A DNA stretch of 64,000 nucleotides from Fibrella forsythiae. Lineage in GTDB: Bacteria > Bacteroidota > Bacteroidia > Cytophagales > Spirosomataceae. Below are positions 7,972 through 16,877 of the stretch, piece by piece; positions within the stretch are counted from its first letter, which is position 1; each line of letters starts with the position of its first letter. The notes beneath the pieces are model-generated. The model was not told the origin of the DNA and searched no databases. It saw nothing but the letters and a program-made list of their open reading frames with translations. Both the position numbers and the translations under genes were made by a program. The stretch lies in the NCBI RefSeq assembly GCF_017353175.1, contig NZ_JAFMYW010000012.1:208751-272750 (forward strand), given 5' to 3'.

Positions 7972-8403
7972 CTAGCTCACCCGACGACGGCTATTTAAGT
8001 CAAAAAAACCTTTGAGCATTCTCATGATGACCGGTTGATCAGCATCCCAAAGGGATTCATTCTGCGGATCAACAGGAAGAATGTTCCGTACTTCTTCGTA
8101 CTGTCGGGTAGTTAGTGTTTCATATCCCATATACCAGTTATCAAACGACCGTTTGGTTATAGGTTGACTAATAACCGTTCGAACATCGGTATGGCGTGGG
8201 TCTGCCCGGATACTTTCATATAAGTCTTCGACCGCCTGCTGTGGGCCTTCGAGTACCTGCACAATACGTCCGTTGATGTAGAGCAGCACCCCCGTAATAT
8301 TAAGTCGGGCATTTTTCTCCCGGCTAAGATTGACAATCTCAATAACGACCTCTTCGGTAGTAGAACTTACGGCAGAACTGAAGTAGGTTAAGCAATAATC
8401 CAT
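7972..8403 (-). CDS. BLUF domain blue-light sensor
   Basis: BLUF domains bind FAD and switch hydrogen bonding on blue light. I start at ATG 8403 (MDYCLTYFSSA), where the domain begins; the frame is open 55 codons further upstream but that part has no homology features. In the 143-residue product the key residues are present: Tyr7, Asn35 (LNITGVLLY), Gln49 (GRIVQVLEGP), and the Trp90/Met92 pair (FDNWYMGYETL). The C-terminal tail (about 100-143) ends in a basic helix that could contact a partner. It is a stand-alone sensor without GGDEF/EAL output, so it must signal through another protein; the PAS kinase 87 bases downstream on the same strand is the obvious candidate. Confidence 0.92.
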   Translation of the reverse strand: MDYCLTYFSSAVSSTTEEVVIEIVNLSREKNARLNITGVLLYINGRIVQVLEGPQQAVEDLYESIRADPRHTDVRTVISQPITKRSFDNWYMGYETLTTRQYEEVRNILPVDPQNESLWDADQPVIMRMLKGFFDLNSRRRVS

Positions 8404-8712
8404 TGATAATTGATTGGTAAAGGGGTTTCGTGATAGTTTACCGGATATTATGTCAAGCACGAAGTAAGTGAGTTGCAGACGAGCCAACGAAGCATAAGTT
8501 ATCTCTGACACGGTGCCTGAAAAAAATACTCGTTTTGCTACTGCATTATAAAAACGAACAAAGGTCAATGACCTTGTTTAAATAACGCTCATTAATAGCA
8601 GATACCCTGCGATGAAAATGGGACAATTTGATTGAATGGGATGAAGTTCGTACTAATCAGCCTACGCATTACTGCAACAAAAAGGGTCGGGGAACCACCC
8701 TTACGAGTCTGA
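8404..8712. other. intergenic, nothing recognised
   Basis: About 300 bases upstream of the BLUF gene. It carries the 55-codon upstream extension of the BLUF frame, which I consider untranslated. No clear promoter box, repeat or RNA gene is seen. Confidence 0.3.
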
Positions 8713-8872
8713 CTAAACCAAAATAAACCGTTTAAGCAGAGGTGGCTTTCCTTCGTTCAGGCGTTTCCGCCACTTACCTATCGTATTGTGATTCACTTCA
8801 TACGCCTTATCTATTCCAAATGCTGTCATGTGTAGTTTTGCGGCCTGATCGATAGCTTTATGACGACTCGCC
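8713..8872 (-). pseudogene. helix-turn-helix transposase N-terminal remnant
   Basis: On the minus strand a frame reads KAIDQAAKLHMTAFGIDKAY, then EVNHNTIGKWRKRLNEGKPP, and stops at 8713-8715. The helix, turn and recognition helix with NTIGKWRKR resemble the DNA-binding N-terminus of IS630-type transposases. No catalytic DDE region or terminal repeats remain. The remnant runs into the start of the GH9 gene on the other strand, and a -7 promoter box lies inside it. Confidence 0.45.
8833..8840 (+). promoter_or_regulatory. Bacteroidota -7 box (TAGTTTTG)
   Basis: TAGTTTTG matches TAnnTTTG exactly and lies 20 bases before the GH9 gene ATG. No TTG is seen at the ideal -33 distance. The box sits within the transposase remnant. 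Confidence 0.5.
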
Positions 8873-11424
8873 TGATTCTGCTTTTTTTATTCACAATCAG
8901 TACTGCCTTCATACCGGTTCATCAGGAACCGGCGGCTGTTATTCGAATTAACCTGCTTGGCTACCGGCCATCCAGCCCGAAAATTGCCGTTTGGGGTAGC
9001 CTGACCAATCAGTCGGTCGGTCAGTGCACACTGGTCGATGCGCAGACAAATCAGGTTGTTCAACAAGTGGCCACCGGACAGGCGTTTGGAACCTACGGCC
9101 CCTTCCAACAGACACACCGGCTCAATTTCTCCGCTTTTCGAAAACCAGGACGCTATTACCTGCGCACCAGCGATGGGGCTCGTTCGCCCGTTTTTCGCAT
9201 TGACGATGAGGTATATAAGGGTGCGGCCGACTTTTGCCTTAGGTACATGCGTCAACAACGAAGCGGTTTCAATCCGTACCTGAACGACTCCTGCCATACC
9301 CATGACGGCTACACCATGTATGGACCCATGCCCGACAGCACCCATATCGATGCTTCGGGTGGTTGGCACGACGCATCAGATTACCTCCAGTACGTAACCA
9401 CGTCGGCCAACGCGACTTATCACCTGTTGGCCGCCCTGCGCGATTTCCCGAGTGCCTTCTCCGACACGCATCAGGCAAATGGACTGGCTGGTGCCAATGA
9501 CCAACCCGATATACTGGATGAAGCCCGCTGGGGGCTCGACTGGCTTCTGAAGATGCACCCGACCGATACGTGGTTGTTTAACCAGTTGGGCGACGACCGC
9601 GATCATTCGTCGATGCGAATTCCCAGGCTGGATAGTATGTATGGTAAAGGCGCTGAACGGCCCGTTTATTTTGCAACGGGCCAACCGCAGGGCCTGTTCA
9701 GACACAAAAACCGGGCAACCGGCGTAGCCTCTACTGCCGGGAAAGTCAGTAGTGCCCTCTCGCTAGGCTATCAACTGACCAGAAAGAGCAGTCCTGACTA
9801 CGCCGAAAAACTTTGGCAACGATCGCAGTCTGCGTATAAACTAGGACTGGCTAAGCCCGGCAATTGTCAGACGGCACCGGGTCGCGCGCCTTATTTTTAC
9901 GAAGAAGACAATTACACGGATGACATGGAATTGGCTACCGTTGAGCAACTAAATGCGACCGGCGCCACCGGCGCGCAAGCAGCCAACTGGCGAAGAACGG
10001 CGTTGGCGTTTGCCCGGCAGGAACCAGTTACACCCTGGATGATAAACGATACGGCGCGCCATTACCAATGGTATCCGTTTGTCAACGTGGGTCATGCGGC
10101 ACTGGCCAAACGTTTGCCGGTTGCGGGCCGGAAAACCGTCACTGACTATTACAAAGCGGGTATTGAAGCCGTTTGGCAACGAGCCCGGCAGAATGCGTTT
10201 TATCGGGGAGTGCCCTTTACCTGGTGCAGCAACAACCTCACTACCTCATTCGCCACACAATGCTTCTGGTATCGACAACTTACCGGCGACGACCAATTTG
10301 CAGCCTTCGAGCAGGCCAATTTCGACTGGCTGTTTGGGTGTAATCCGTGGGGAACGAGCTTTGTGTACGGCCTGCCAGCCAACGCCGATACGCCCACCGA
10401 TCCACACTCGGCATTTACGCATCTGAAAAACTACCCCATCGACGGTGGCCTGGTGGATGGGCCGGTTCGTGGTAGTATTTATAGCAACCTGATCGGGATA
10501 GCCCTGCATGAACCCGACGAGTATGCGGCGTTTCAGAGTAAAGTAGCCGTTTATCACGACGATTATGGCGATTACAGCACCAACGAACCAACCATGGACG
10601 GCACGGCGTCGCTCATTTATTTGCTGGCTGCTAAAGACGGAGAAAAGCTGCTTTTGACCCGAAAAGCAAGCCAAAAGGCAACGGGCCCAATTACGCAACA
10701 ACCACAAAAGCCACGCCCCGACAGCAAGTCAACATACATCAAAGGCGCCAAAATAAGAGGCGACACAACCGCCCGCCGACTGGCACTGGTCTTCACCGGC
10801 GATGAATTTGCCGATGGCGGAGCAGTCATTGCCCGGACCTTGCAGCAGCAGCAGGTTCGGGCTTCTTTTTTTCTGACCGGGCGCTTTCTGAGAAACCCGG
10901 CTTTCGCGTCGCTGATAAACCAGTTGCAACAGCAAGGCCATTACCTGGGCCCTCACTCCGACCAGCATCTACTGTACTGCGACTGGGCGAAGCGCGACAG
11001 TTTGTTGGTCAGCAGGCAACAATTCGATGATGATTTACGGGCAAACTACACAGCCCTGGCCAGGTTCGGCGACGTTTTTTCTACGGCAACAAAGCTGTTT
11101 CTGCCGCCCTACGAATGGTACAACGACAGCATTGCATCCTGGACACAGGCCGCAGGGATTCAGTTGATCAATTACACACCAGGTACGTTGTCGCACGCCG
11201 ATTATACCACCCCTAAGGATCGAAATTACCGTAGCAGCGATACCATTCTACGGTCTATTTATGCTTACGAACAAAACCGTCCAGCCGGACTAAACGGCTT
11301 TATCCTGCTTATGCACATCGGTACGGCTCCGGCCCGAACGGATAAACTATATGAGCGGCTGGATGAACTTCTCACGGTTCTTCGGCAGAAAAACTATCAG
11401 TTTGTCCGGGTCGACAAATTATAA
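8860..11424 (+). CDS. secreted GH9 glycosidase fused to a polysaccharide deacetylase
   Basis: 854 residues. Signal peptide 1-20 (LILLFLFTISTAF), then an N-terminal Ig-like CelD domain (about 25-115, beginning INLLGY). The (alpha/alpha)6 GH9 catalytic domain spans about 118-600: GGWHDASDY supplies Asp171 and Asp174, and YSTNEPTMDG supplies the general acid Glu576. A basic Pro/Gln linker leads to a NodB-type domain from about 640: GDEF (Asp648), HSDQH (His699/His703, metal ligands), LPPYEWYND and LLMHIG near the end. GH9 enzymes cleave beta-1,4-glucans; NodB enzymes remove N- or O-acetyl groups. The fusion suggests attack on an acetylated beta-glucan or a related wall polysaccharide outside the cytoplasm. 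It is transcribed alone, convergent with the M19 dipeptidase gene. Confidence 0.9.
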   Translation: MTTRLILLFLFTISTAFIPVHQEPAAVIRINLLGYRPSSPKIAVWGSLTNQSVGQCTLVDAQTNQVVQQVATGQAFGTYGPFQQTHRLNFSAFRKPGRYYLRTSDGARSPVFRIDDEVYKGAADFCLRYMRQQRSGFNPYLNDSCHTHDGYTMYGPMPDSTHIDASGGWHDASDYLQYVTTSANATYHLLAALRDFPSAFSDTHQANGLAGANDQPDILDEARWGLDWLLKMHPTDTWLFNQLGDDRDHSSMRIPRLDSMYGKGAERPVYFATGQPQGLFRHKNRATGVASTAGKVSSALSLGYQLTRKSSPDYAEKLWQRSQSAYKLGLAKPGNCQTAPGRAPYFYEEDNYTDDMELATVEQLNATGATGAQAANWRRTALAFARQEPVTPWMINDTARHYQWYPFVNVGHAALAKRLPVAGRKTVTDYYKAGIEAVWQRARQNAFYRGVPFTWCSNNLTTSFATQCFWYRQLTGDDQFAAFEQANFDWLFGCNPWGTSFVYGLPANADTPTDPHSAFTHLKNYPIDGGLVDGPVRGSIYSNLIGIALHEPDEYAAFQSKVAVYHDDYGDYSTNEPTMDGTASLIYLLAAKDGEKLLLTRKASQKATGPITQQPQKPRPDSKSTYIKGAKIRGDTTARRLALVFTGDEFADGGAVIARTLQQQQVRASFFLTGRFLRNPAFASLINQLQQQGHYLGPHSDQHLLYCDWAKRDSLLVSRQQFDDDLRANYTALARFGDVFSTATKLFLPPYEWYNDSIASWTQAAGIQLINYTPGTLSHADYTTPKDRNYRSSDTILRSIYAYEQNRPAGLNGFILLMHIGTAPARTDKLYERLDELLTVLRQKNYQFVRVDKL

Positions 11425-11450
11425 CAATCGGCTAGGTACGTACCTACCCG

Positions 11451-12521
11451 TTATGCCCAGGCTTTACGCAAAAACCGCAACCAGTTGCCGTGCATGATGC
11501 CCGCTACATCAACTTCCGTATAGCCGCGCTGCCGAAGTAAATCGGGGATTTTTTGGAGATCGGCAATGGTCTCCAGATCGTAGGGACATTGTTCTTTCCC
11601 GAAAGCGCCATCCAGATCAGAGCCGATACCTACATGGCGCGCATTCCCGGCCAGCTGACAGATATGGTCGAGGTGATCAATCATCACGGCCAGATTGCAA
11701 TTGGTGCTTTTGGGAGTTGACTGACCACGTACCCAGCCCGGCACCATCATCCAGGCATCCAGCGCACCACCAATCACGGCGTCGCGGGCAATAAGCGCCC
11801 TAATCTGCTCATCACTGTATTGTCGGTTGTGGTTTACCAGCGCACGGCAGTTGTTGTGGCTGGCCCATACCGGACCGTTAAAGTGGTCGAGCGCTTCCCA
11901 GAAACTATCGTCGCAGAGGTGGGTGGCGTCGAGGATGATATTGAACCGTTCCATTTCGTGCAGTAACTCGTGCCCAGCCGCGCCCATAAAGCCGGTGGCA
12001 TCGGTACCCTGCGCGTAACGGCCGGGACCATAGTGAGCGGGCCCGATAGCCCGGAGGCCGTCGTGATACGCCCGTTCCACAAAGGCGGGGGTCACGATCG
12101 AGTCGGCTCCTTCCAGACTTAGGATATACCCAACTGGTTTGTGGTCGTTTGGCGAGCCGTCATGCCAGCGCGCGAGGTGTTTATCCAGCCCGGCCAGATC
12201 CCGAATCTGCACCATTTCGCCCGCTTCTTCCATCATCTGGTACCAGATGCGTTGCCCCTGCGTTTGCGCCCAGGCCTGCTCTGGCGAGTGCCAGCCCGGC
12301 AACGGATTATCGGGGGCTACATAGCGACCGATCTGCGTGGCAACGACCAACCCGATGTTGCCCCGGCGCAGGTCGGGCAACGACACGGTTGCTTTCCCCC
12401 GGTCGGGCTTATCGGTCATGCCTTTCTCCCGCTCCCGCAGGTAACCCGCTGGCTGGCGCAAATCACGATTCCATTCCAGCGCGTTCATACTCAGGTCGAG
12501 ATGCGCGTCAATTGTAAACAT
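11451..12521 (-). CDS. M19 family (renal-type) dipeptidase
   Basis: A 356-residue zinc dipeptidase of the M19 amidohydrolase-fold family, which cleaves dipeptides with a D- or dehydro-residue at the C-terminal side. Hallmarks: DAHLDL at residues 5-10 (His7, Asp9 zinc ligands), the bridging Glu in LEGAD, DATHLCDDSFWEAL, SHNNCRAL and GIGSDLDG near the C-terminus. There is no signal peptide, so it is cytoplasmic. It is the last gene of a minus-strand set after RidA and a D-threonine-aldolase-type enzyme, 42 bases downstream of the latter. The company suggests it releases D-amino acids from imported dipeptides. Length is normal for the family. Confidence 0.9.
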   Translation of the reverse strand: MFTIDAHLDLSMNALEWNRDLRQPAGYLREREKGMTDKPDRGKATVSLPDLRRGNIGLVVATQIGRYVAPDNPLPGWHSPEQAWAQTQGQRIWYQMMEEAGEMVQIRDLAGLDKHLARWHDGSPNDHKPVGYILSLEGADSIVTPAFVERAYHDGLRAIGPAHYGPGRYAQGTDATGFMGAAGHELLHEMERFNIILDATHLCDDSFWEALDHFNGPVWASHNNCRALVNHNRQYSDEQIRALIARDAVIGGALDAWMMVPGWVRGQSTPKSTNCNLAVMIDHLDHICQLAGNARHVGIGSDLDGAFGKEQCPYDLETIADLQKIPDLLRQRGYTEVDVAGIMHGNWLRFLRKAWA

Positions 12522-12563
12522 AAACTATAACCGGCTTGGGGTGTATGCCCATTCGGCCTGCTG

Positions 12564-13682
12564 TTAATGGTGAATAAATCGGTCGCGGGCAATGGCTCGC
12601 CACTCGCCGGATACCAGCCCACTTTCGATAGTAAACGCCCGTTCGTATAAGGCGCAGGTTGGACAGATGTGATTAGGCAGCCCATACAGCACATCGCCCA
12701 CCTTATAGCTGTGCCCCGCCCCGGCCTCAACGACCAGATGTTCTTCGCTTTGGCCAACGGGCCGTAACTCGGGCGCATTCAGGAACCTGACCCGCTGGCC
12801 TAATTCCGATTCGGCCGCGATTGACTTATGCCCTAAATCAAGGCAAAGCTTCGTGTCGTCGGGCAATGAAATAACCCGCGTTATAACCAACGCTCCGTGT
12901 AGAAATGGCTGTTCCGACAAAATAGTCCCGTAGCCATAATCCCAGTAAATGAACGTACCCGGACTACATTCCACATCTGCCCGGCGCGCATGAATCGGAA
13001 ACGTGGGACTGCCACCGGCTACAATAATGGGCTTATCGAAACCCATTGCGGCCAGCGTGTCGGCCAGTTGTTTCACCGGCGCAAAAGCGGCATCGCAGGC
13101 TACTGTGCGCTCGGCCAGATCAGGGTGGCGAATGTGCCCGTCATAGGCATGGAGTCCCACCGGTTTTACGCCCGGCAGTTGGCTGAGCGCTTCATAAAGA
13201 GCCGGAATCTGGTTGTCGGGAAACGTACCTGTACGGTTCATACCCACATTAAGGTCGATATAAACCGGTACAACGACCCCTGCCCCTACGGCCCCTTCCG
13301 ACAGTTGTTGTGCCGTGGTCAGGTTGTCGACCAGACAGGCAAATAGTGTGGCTGGATAGGTAGCAATCAACTCAAGGAACCGGTGTTGTTTGGTACCAAC
13401 GGGTTGATAAGCCAGTAGTACATCGGGAGCACCCACCATTGCCAGCATCTCGGCTTCGGCAATGGTGGCGCACTTAAACTTCTGAATACCAGCCGCCAGC
13501 ATCATCTGGGTGGCTTCGCGCGTTTTGTGCGTCTTTACGTGTGGCCGCAACCGGCTCGCATCATCGATCGCGCCAATCAGGTAGTCGATATTTTGCCTGA
13601 CCCGATCGGGAAATACAACCAGCGCCGGACTATCGAGCTGAGCGATGTCGGTAATCTGGTACCAGGGGGTTTGCTCTGTCAT
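12564..13682 (-). CDS. D-threonine aldolase / D-serine dehydratase family PLP enzyme
   Basis: 372 residues with the alanine-racemase-type N-terminal barrel and the C-terminal beta domain of the DSD1/D-threonine-aldolase group. RPHVKTHKT contains the PLP lysine (Lys50); NVGMNRTG and the AGGSPTFP phosphate-binding loop follow; NHICPTC near the end gives the His338/Cys340 pair that binds the catalytic metal. These enzymes cleave beta-hydroxy-D-amino acids to glycine and aldehyde, or deaminate D-serine to pyruvate; sequence alone does not decide which. The start ATG overlaps the RidA stop by one base (TGATG), so the two are translationally coupled, which fits RidA clearing the enamine or imine intermediates of PLP dehydratases. 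Confidence 0.9.
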   Translation of the reverse strand: MTEQTPWYQITDIAQLDSPALVVFPDRVRQNIDYLIGAIDDASRLRPHVKTHKTREATQMMLAAGIQKFKCATIAEAEMLAMVGAPDVLLAYQPVGTKQHRFLELIATYPATLFACLVDNLTTAQQLSEGAVGAGVVVPVYIDLNVGMNRTGTFPDNQIPALYEALSQLPGVKPVGLHAYDGHIRHPDLAERTVACDAAFAPVKQLADTLAAMGFDKPIIVAGGSPTFPIHARRADVECSPGTFIYWDYGYGTILSEQPFLHGALVITRVISLPDDTKLCLDLGHKSIAAESELGQRVRFLNAPELRPVGQSEEHLVVEAGAGHSYKVGDVLYGLPNHICPTCALYERAFTIESGLVSGEWRAIARDRFIHH

Positions 13683-14158
13683 CAGGCTAGCTCGAACAGG
13701 GCCTCTATTTCAACCGGGATATTATCGGGCAGCGACCCAAAACCGACGGCTGACCGAACACCAATTCCGTTTTCGTTGCCCCACACGGCGGCAAAGAGTT
13801 CGCTGCAACCGTTGATGACGTAGGGGTGCCGCTCGAAATCGGCCGTGCAATTGACCATACCAAGCACTTTAATGACCCGCTTCACCCGGTCGAGGCTACC
13901 CAGGTTTTCTTTGATCGTTGCCAGAATTGTCAGGCCTACCTGCCGGGCAGCCAGTTTCCCCTGCTCCATATCCATGTCGGCACCGACACGCCCGATGATC
14001 AGGCTTTTATCGTCCTGAACCGGGCCGTGGCCAGACACGTACAGGTACTTTCCATCAATCAGACAGGGCTTATAAACTCCCAATGGCTTGGGAGCAGGCG
14101 GAAGAGAGAGGCCGGTTTTGGCGAAAGCGTCGTCGGCCGTAGTAGCAGCAGTTTGCAA
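13682..14158 (-). CDS. RidA family reactive intermediate deaminase
   Basis: 158 residues with the YjgF/YER057c/UK114 trimeric fold. RidA proteins hydrolyse reactive 2-aminoacrylate-type enamines made by PLP enzymes. Recognisable parts: GKYLYVSGHGP, QVGLTILATIKENLGSLDRV, VNCTADFERHPYVINGCSELF and the C-terminal GFGSLPDNIPVEIEALFEL. Several family members keep Arg in an IxxRxAVG-like position; here it is GVRSAVG. No ATG is available at the N-terminus, and the frame starts at TTG 14158 (an in-frame stop lies just upstream). The one-base overlap with the D-threonine-aldolase-type gene places both in one operon. Confidence 0.9.
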   Translation of the reverse strand: MQTAATTADDAFAKTGLSLPPAPKPLGVYKPCLIDGKYLYVSGHGPVQDDKSLIIGRVGADMDMEQGKLAARQVGLTILATIKENLGSLDRVKRVIKVLGMVNCTADFERHPYVINGCSELFAAVWGNENGIGVRSAVGFGSLPDNIPVEIEALFELA

Positions 14159-14272
14159 AATTGTAGGGTCTTAGTTTACATGAAACGATAGGCAAATAAA
14201 ACACCGATCAGATCAACAACACATACACGTGCGAACGTACCTGATCAGGCGTTTACCTAACAGAGTTGATTA

Positions 14273-15388
14273 TCAGTTTGATTCGCTTAGCTTCTTCAGC
14301 TCGCTAAACATGGCTTTAAAGCAGTTTGTCGCGGTATCATTACCCGCTTCAGGATTTACTTTCACGCCATAAAATTCATCAAGGAATGGGCCAGCACCCG
14401 ACCATACGGTTTGCATCATACCCTGAAATCGCTCTTTCATCACCGGCGTTACCGAGTTTCTGAACCTGAGCATGTCCTGCGTTTGGGTAACGGCAAAATT
14501 CGGTTTCCGCCAGGGACAGGTAATCACGCTCAGGCCCTTAGTGGCGAAATAAACGGCCGTCTGATCAGGGCGTTCGTAGTGCCAATCGCAAATCATCACG
14601 TCCTTGGCAATCAGGTCAATGGCCCGATAGGTGTTGTTGAAGCTCCCTTCCCACATGCCGATTCCAGTCGTCTTTCCGTCAATGAGCCGGTCGCCCCAGA
14701 TCCACAGTTTGCGGTTTTTCAGTGCCAGGTGATTTCGGATCTCGTTCACTTCCCCCGCAAACAGGTCAGCCTTGTCGCGACCCGAACAGCGGGGACATTT
14801 GTCGTGGCCGATGTAAAAAACTTCGTCCATGCCAGCATGAAAAGCGTCTGTTTCGAACACGTCGCAGATTTCATCCATCAGCGCAAACACCACACCATGA
14901 ACGTCCGGGTGAAGCGGGCAGTAACTTTTGCAATACAGCCCATCGGCATTGGGCCAAACGTAGGTCGAGGGTAGTTGCACCTGCGGCGTTTCATCGAACT
15001 GAGGATACACCTTCAACAGGTTAGAGATCTTGCTGGCCCAGGACTGATGCCCCAGCAAGTTGATTTGCGGGATGATACGGATGTTGTGTTTTTGACAGGT
15101 TTTCACCAGCCGTTTCACCTCCCGCTTCGAGAGCGCCACGCTATCGCGCAGTTCAGGGTGCGAATCAAATTGGTACCCGTAATCGATCCGCAGAATCAGC
15201 GTATTCACCTGCCGGGGTGCCAGTTCTTCATCAATGAATTTGATGAACGCGTCGAGCTGTCTAGGCTGGGGGGCCGCAATGCAGAACCCCCGAACCGGAA
15301 ACAGGCTATCAATCCGGACCTGCGCATGAGAATGACTTCCCAGAAAACATGAAAGGAACACAAAGAGAACGTACCTGATTAGGGTCAT
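14273..15388 (-). CDS. secreted GH20-type beta-N-acetylhexosaminidase-like protein
   Basis: 371 residues with a signal peptide (1-22, ending SHSHA). The barrel shows features of GH20: a starting strand VRGFCIAAPQ, LILRIDYGYQ, the IIPQINLLGHQSW strand, and the catalytic Asp-Glu pair in FHAGMDEVFYIGH. GH20 enzymes use substrate-assisted catalysis on terminal GlcNAc or GalNAc. The family's usual N-terminal GH20b domain is absent, so this is a short, catalytic-domain-only form; some such proteins are inactive or act on unknown substrates. It lies 114 bases upstream of ridA on the same strand and may start that operon, linking amino-sugar removal with D-amino-acid breakdown. Confidence 0.8.
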   Translation of the reverse strand: MTLIRYVLFVFLSCFLGSHSHAQVRIDSLFPVRGFCIAAPQPRQLDAFIKFIDEELAPRQVNTLILRIDYGYQFDSHPELRDSVALSKREVKRLVKTCQKHNIRIIPQINLLGHQSWASKISNLLKVYPQFDETPQVQLPSTYVWPNADGLYCKSYCPLHPDVHGVVFALMDEICDVFETDAFHAGMDEVFYIGHDKCPRCSGRDKADLFAGEVNEIRNHLALKNRKLWIWGDRLIDGKTTGIGMWEGSFNNTYRAIDLIAKDVMICDWHYERPDQTAVYFATKGLSVITCPWRKPNFAVTQTQDMLRFRNSVTPVMKERFQGMMQTVWSGAGPFLDEFYGVKVNPEAGNDTATNCFKAMFSELKKLSESN

Positions 15389-15663
15389 ACTAAATGAACG
15401 TTTGTTGATTCTATAAATAAGTTAACCCTGACCTCTCTACTGACCCTATTGATTATTATCTCGCTAGTTGCACAAATCGTCTGGCTTTTTTGCGTGGCTA
15501 CTCTCTACGCGTTGATTAACGTGACATTCGACTTACACAAGATCGCTTCACACCTCGTACCCGCATGTAAGACTAGTTCCCAATAGAAACTTATCCAGCT
15601 ACGGAGCGTTGACTGAGTGACGGTACGACCGTCAATAAAGTACACTCAACGTTACGAACACGT
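15389..15663. other. divergent intergenic region, 275 bp
   Basis: Lies between the GH20-type gene (minus) and the PRISE-type reductase gene (plus), so both promoters should be here. I see no exact TAnnTTTG box and no repeat. Confidence 0.3.
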
Positions 15664-16746
15664 ATGCCTAACATTGCTTTGGTTGTTGGTGCCAGTGGTA
15701 TCACCGGCAGTAACCTTGCCCACGAATTGATCAGTCAGGGCTGGAAAACCTACGGATTGGCCCGCAACCCAAATCACAACATTACCGATTTACACCCTAT
15801 TTCCGCCGACCTGCTGAATCCAGAGAGCCTCCGGCTAGCGCTTGCTGATATAGCACCTACGCATGTATTCTTCACAAGTTGGATGCGGAACGAAACCGAG
15901 GCTGAGAATATCCGGGTAAATGGCAGCATGGTCCGTAATCTGCTCGACGCGTTAAGCCCTAAGCAGTCGGTACAGCATGTGGCGCTGGTTACGGGTTTGA
16001 AGCATTACTTAGGGCCGTTCGATGCTTATGCTAAGGAAGGTTTTCTGCCCCAAACGCCCGTCCGGGAAGAGCACCCCCGTCTGGACATCGAGAATTTTTA
16101 TTACGCTCAGGAAGATGAGGTGTATGCTGCCGCCGCCCGGGATGGCTTCACCTGGAGTGTTCATCGCCCGCATACCGTCATCGGGAAAGCGGTGGGAAAC
16201 ATGATGAACATGGGCACTACGCTGGCCGTGTACGCAACCCTATGCCAGCAAACCGGACGTCCTTTCCGCTGGCCGGGTTCAGAAGCGCAGTGGAACGGAC
16301 TCTCTGACGTAACCGATGCTCGTGTGCTGGCCAAACACCTGGTTTGGGCCGCCACCACCGAGGCTGCTCACAATGAAGCGTTCAACGTGGTCAACGGCGA
16401 TGTTTTTCGGTGGAACTGGTTATGGCAGCAACTAGCCAACGCCTTCGGTCTCGACGCAGTTGGTTTTGACGGCACGATTCACCCGCTGGAAGAGGAAATT
16501 GCCAACGATGGCCCGCTTTGGCAGGAGATTGCCAGCCAGTATCAGTTGATTGAACCAAGACTGAACGTCGTGGCGTCGGCCTGGCATACTGACCTTGATC
16601 TGGGACGCCCCATTGAAGTAATGACCGATATGTCGAAAAGTCGAAAGCTGGGCTTTACGGTTTATCAGCGCACCGACGAGTCATTTTTCGATTTATTTGA
16701 CCAACTACGCGCCGATCGGGTGATTCCTGCCCGGATCGAATCGTGA
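15664..16746 (+). CDS. PRISE-like SDR family reductase
   Basis: 360 residues of the extended/atypical short-chain dehydrogenase group. The nucleotide-binding loop is VGASGITGSNL (residues 7-17), followed by a basic residue after strand 2 (LARNPN), which favours NADPH. HVFFTSWMRNETEAENIRVN and ALVTGLKHYLGPFDAY match the progesterone 5-beta-reductase/iridoid synthase (PRISE) group, which reduces enone C=C bonds and keeps its Tyr and Lys in shifted motifs. ENFYYAQEDEV holds the probable catalytic Tyr. It has no signal peptide and stands alone, convergent with the beta-helix gene across a long palindrome. The substrate cannot be told from sequence. Confidence 0.85.
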   Translation: MPNIALVVGASGITGSNLAHELISQGWKTYGLARNPNHNITDLHPISADLLNPESLRLALADIAPTHVFFTSWMRNETEAENIRVNGSMVRNLLDALSPKQSVQHVALVTGLKHYLGPFDAYAKEGFLPQTPVREEHPRLDIENFYYAQEDEVYAAAARDGFTWSVHRPHTVIGKAVGNMMNMGTTLAVYATLCQQTGRPFRWPGSEAQWNGLSDVTDARVLAKHLVWAATTEAAHNEAFNVVNGDVFRWNWLWQQLANAFGLDAVGFDGTIHPLEEEIANDGPLWQEIASQYQLIEPRLNVVASAWHTDLDLGRPIEVMTDMSKSRKLGFTVYQRTDESFFDLFDQLRADRVIPARIES

Positions 16747-16877
16747 ACAGGCTGGTAATCATTATCAACCATTCAGCTAGTTGAGCAGTTTCTGGTTGAA
16801 TTTTACCAGTAAATCAAGCCATGTTCTTGTATTGATTCCCTAAATTGAATGAATCTTTTGGCCTCGTCAGGGCTATA

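Noticed and set aside
12139..12530. Overlapping plus-strand ORFs within the M19 dipeptidase gene
   Set aside because: Shadows of a well-supported minus-strand enzyme gene.
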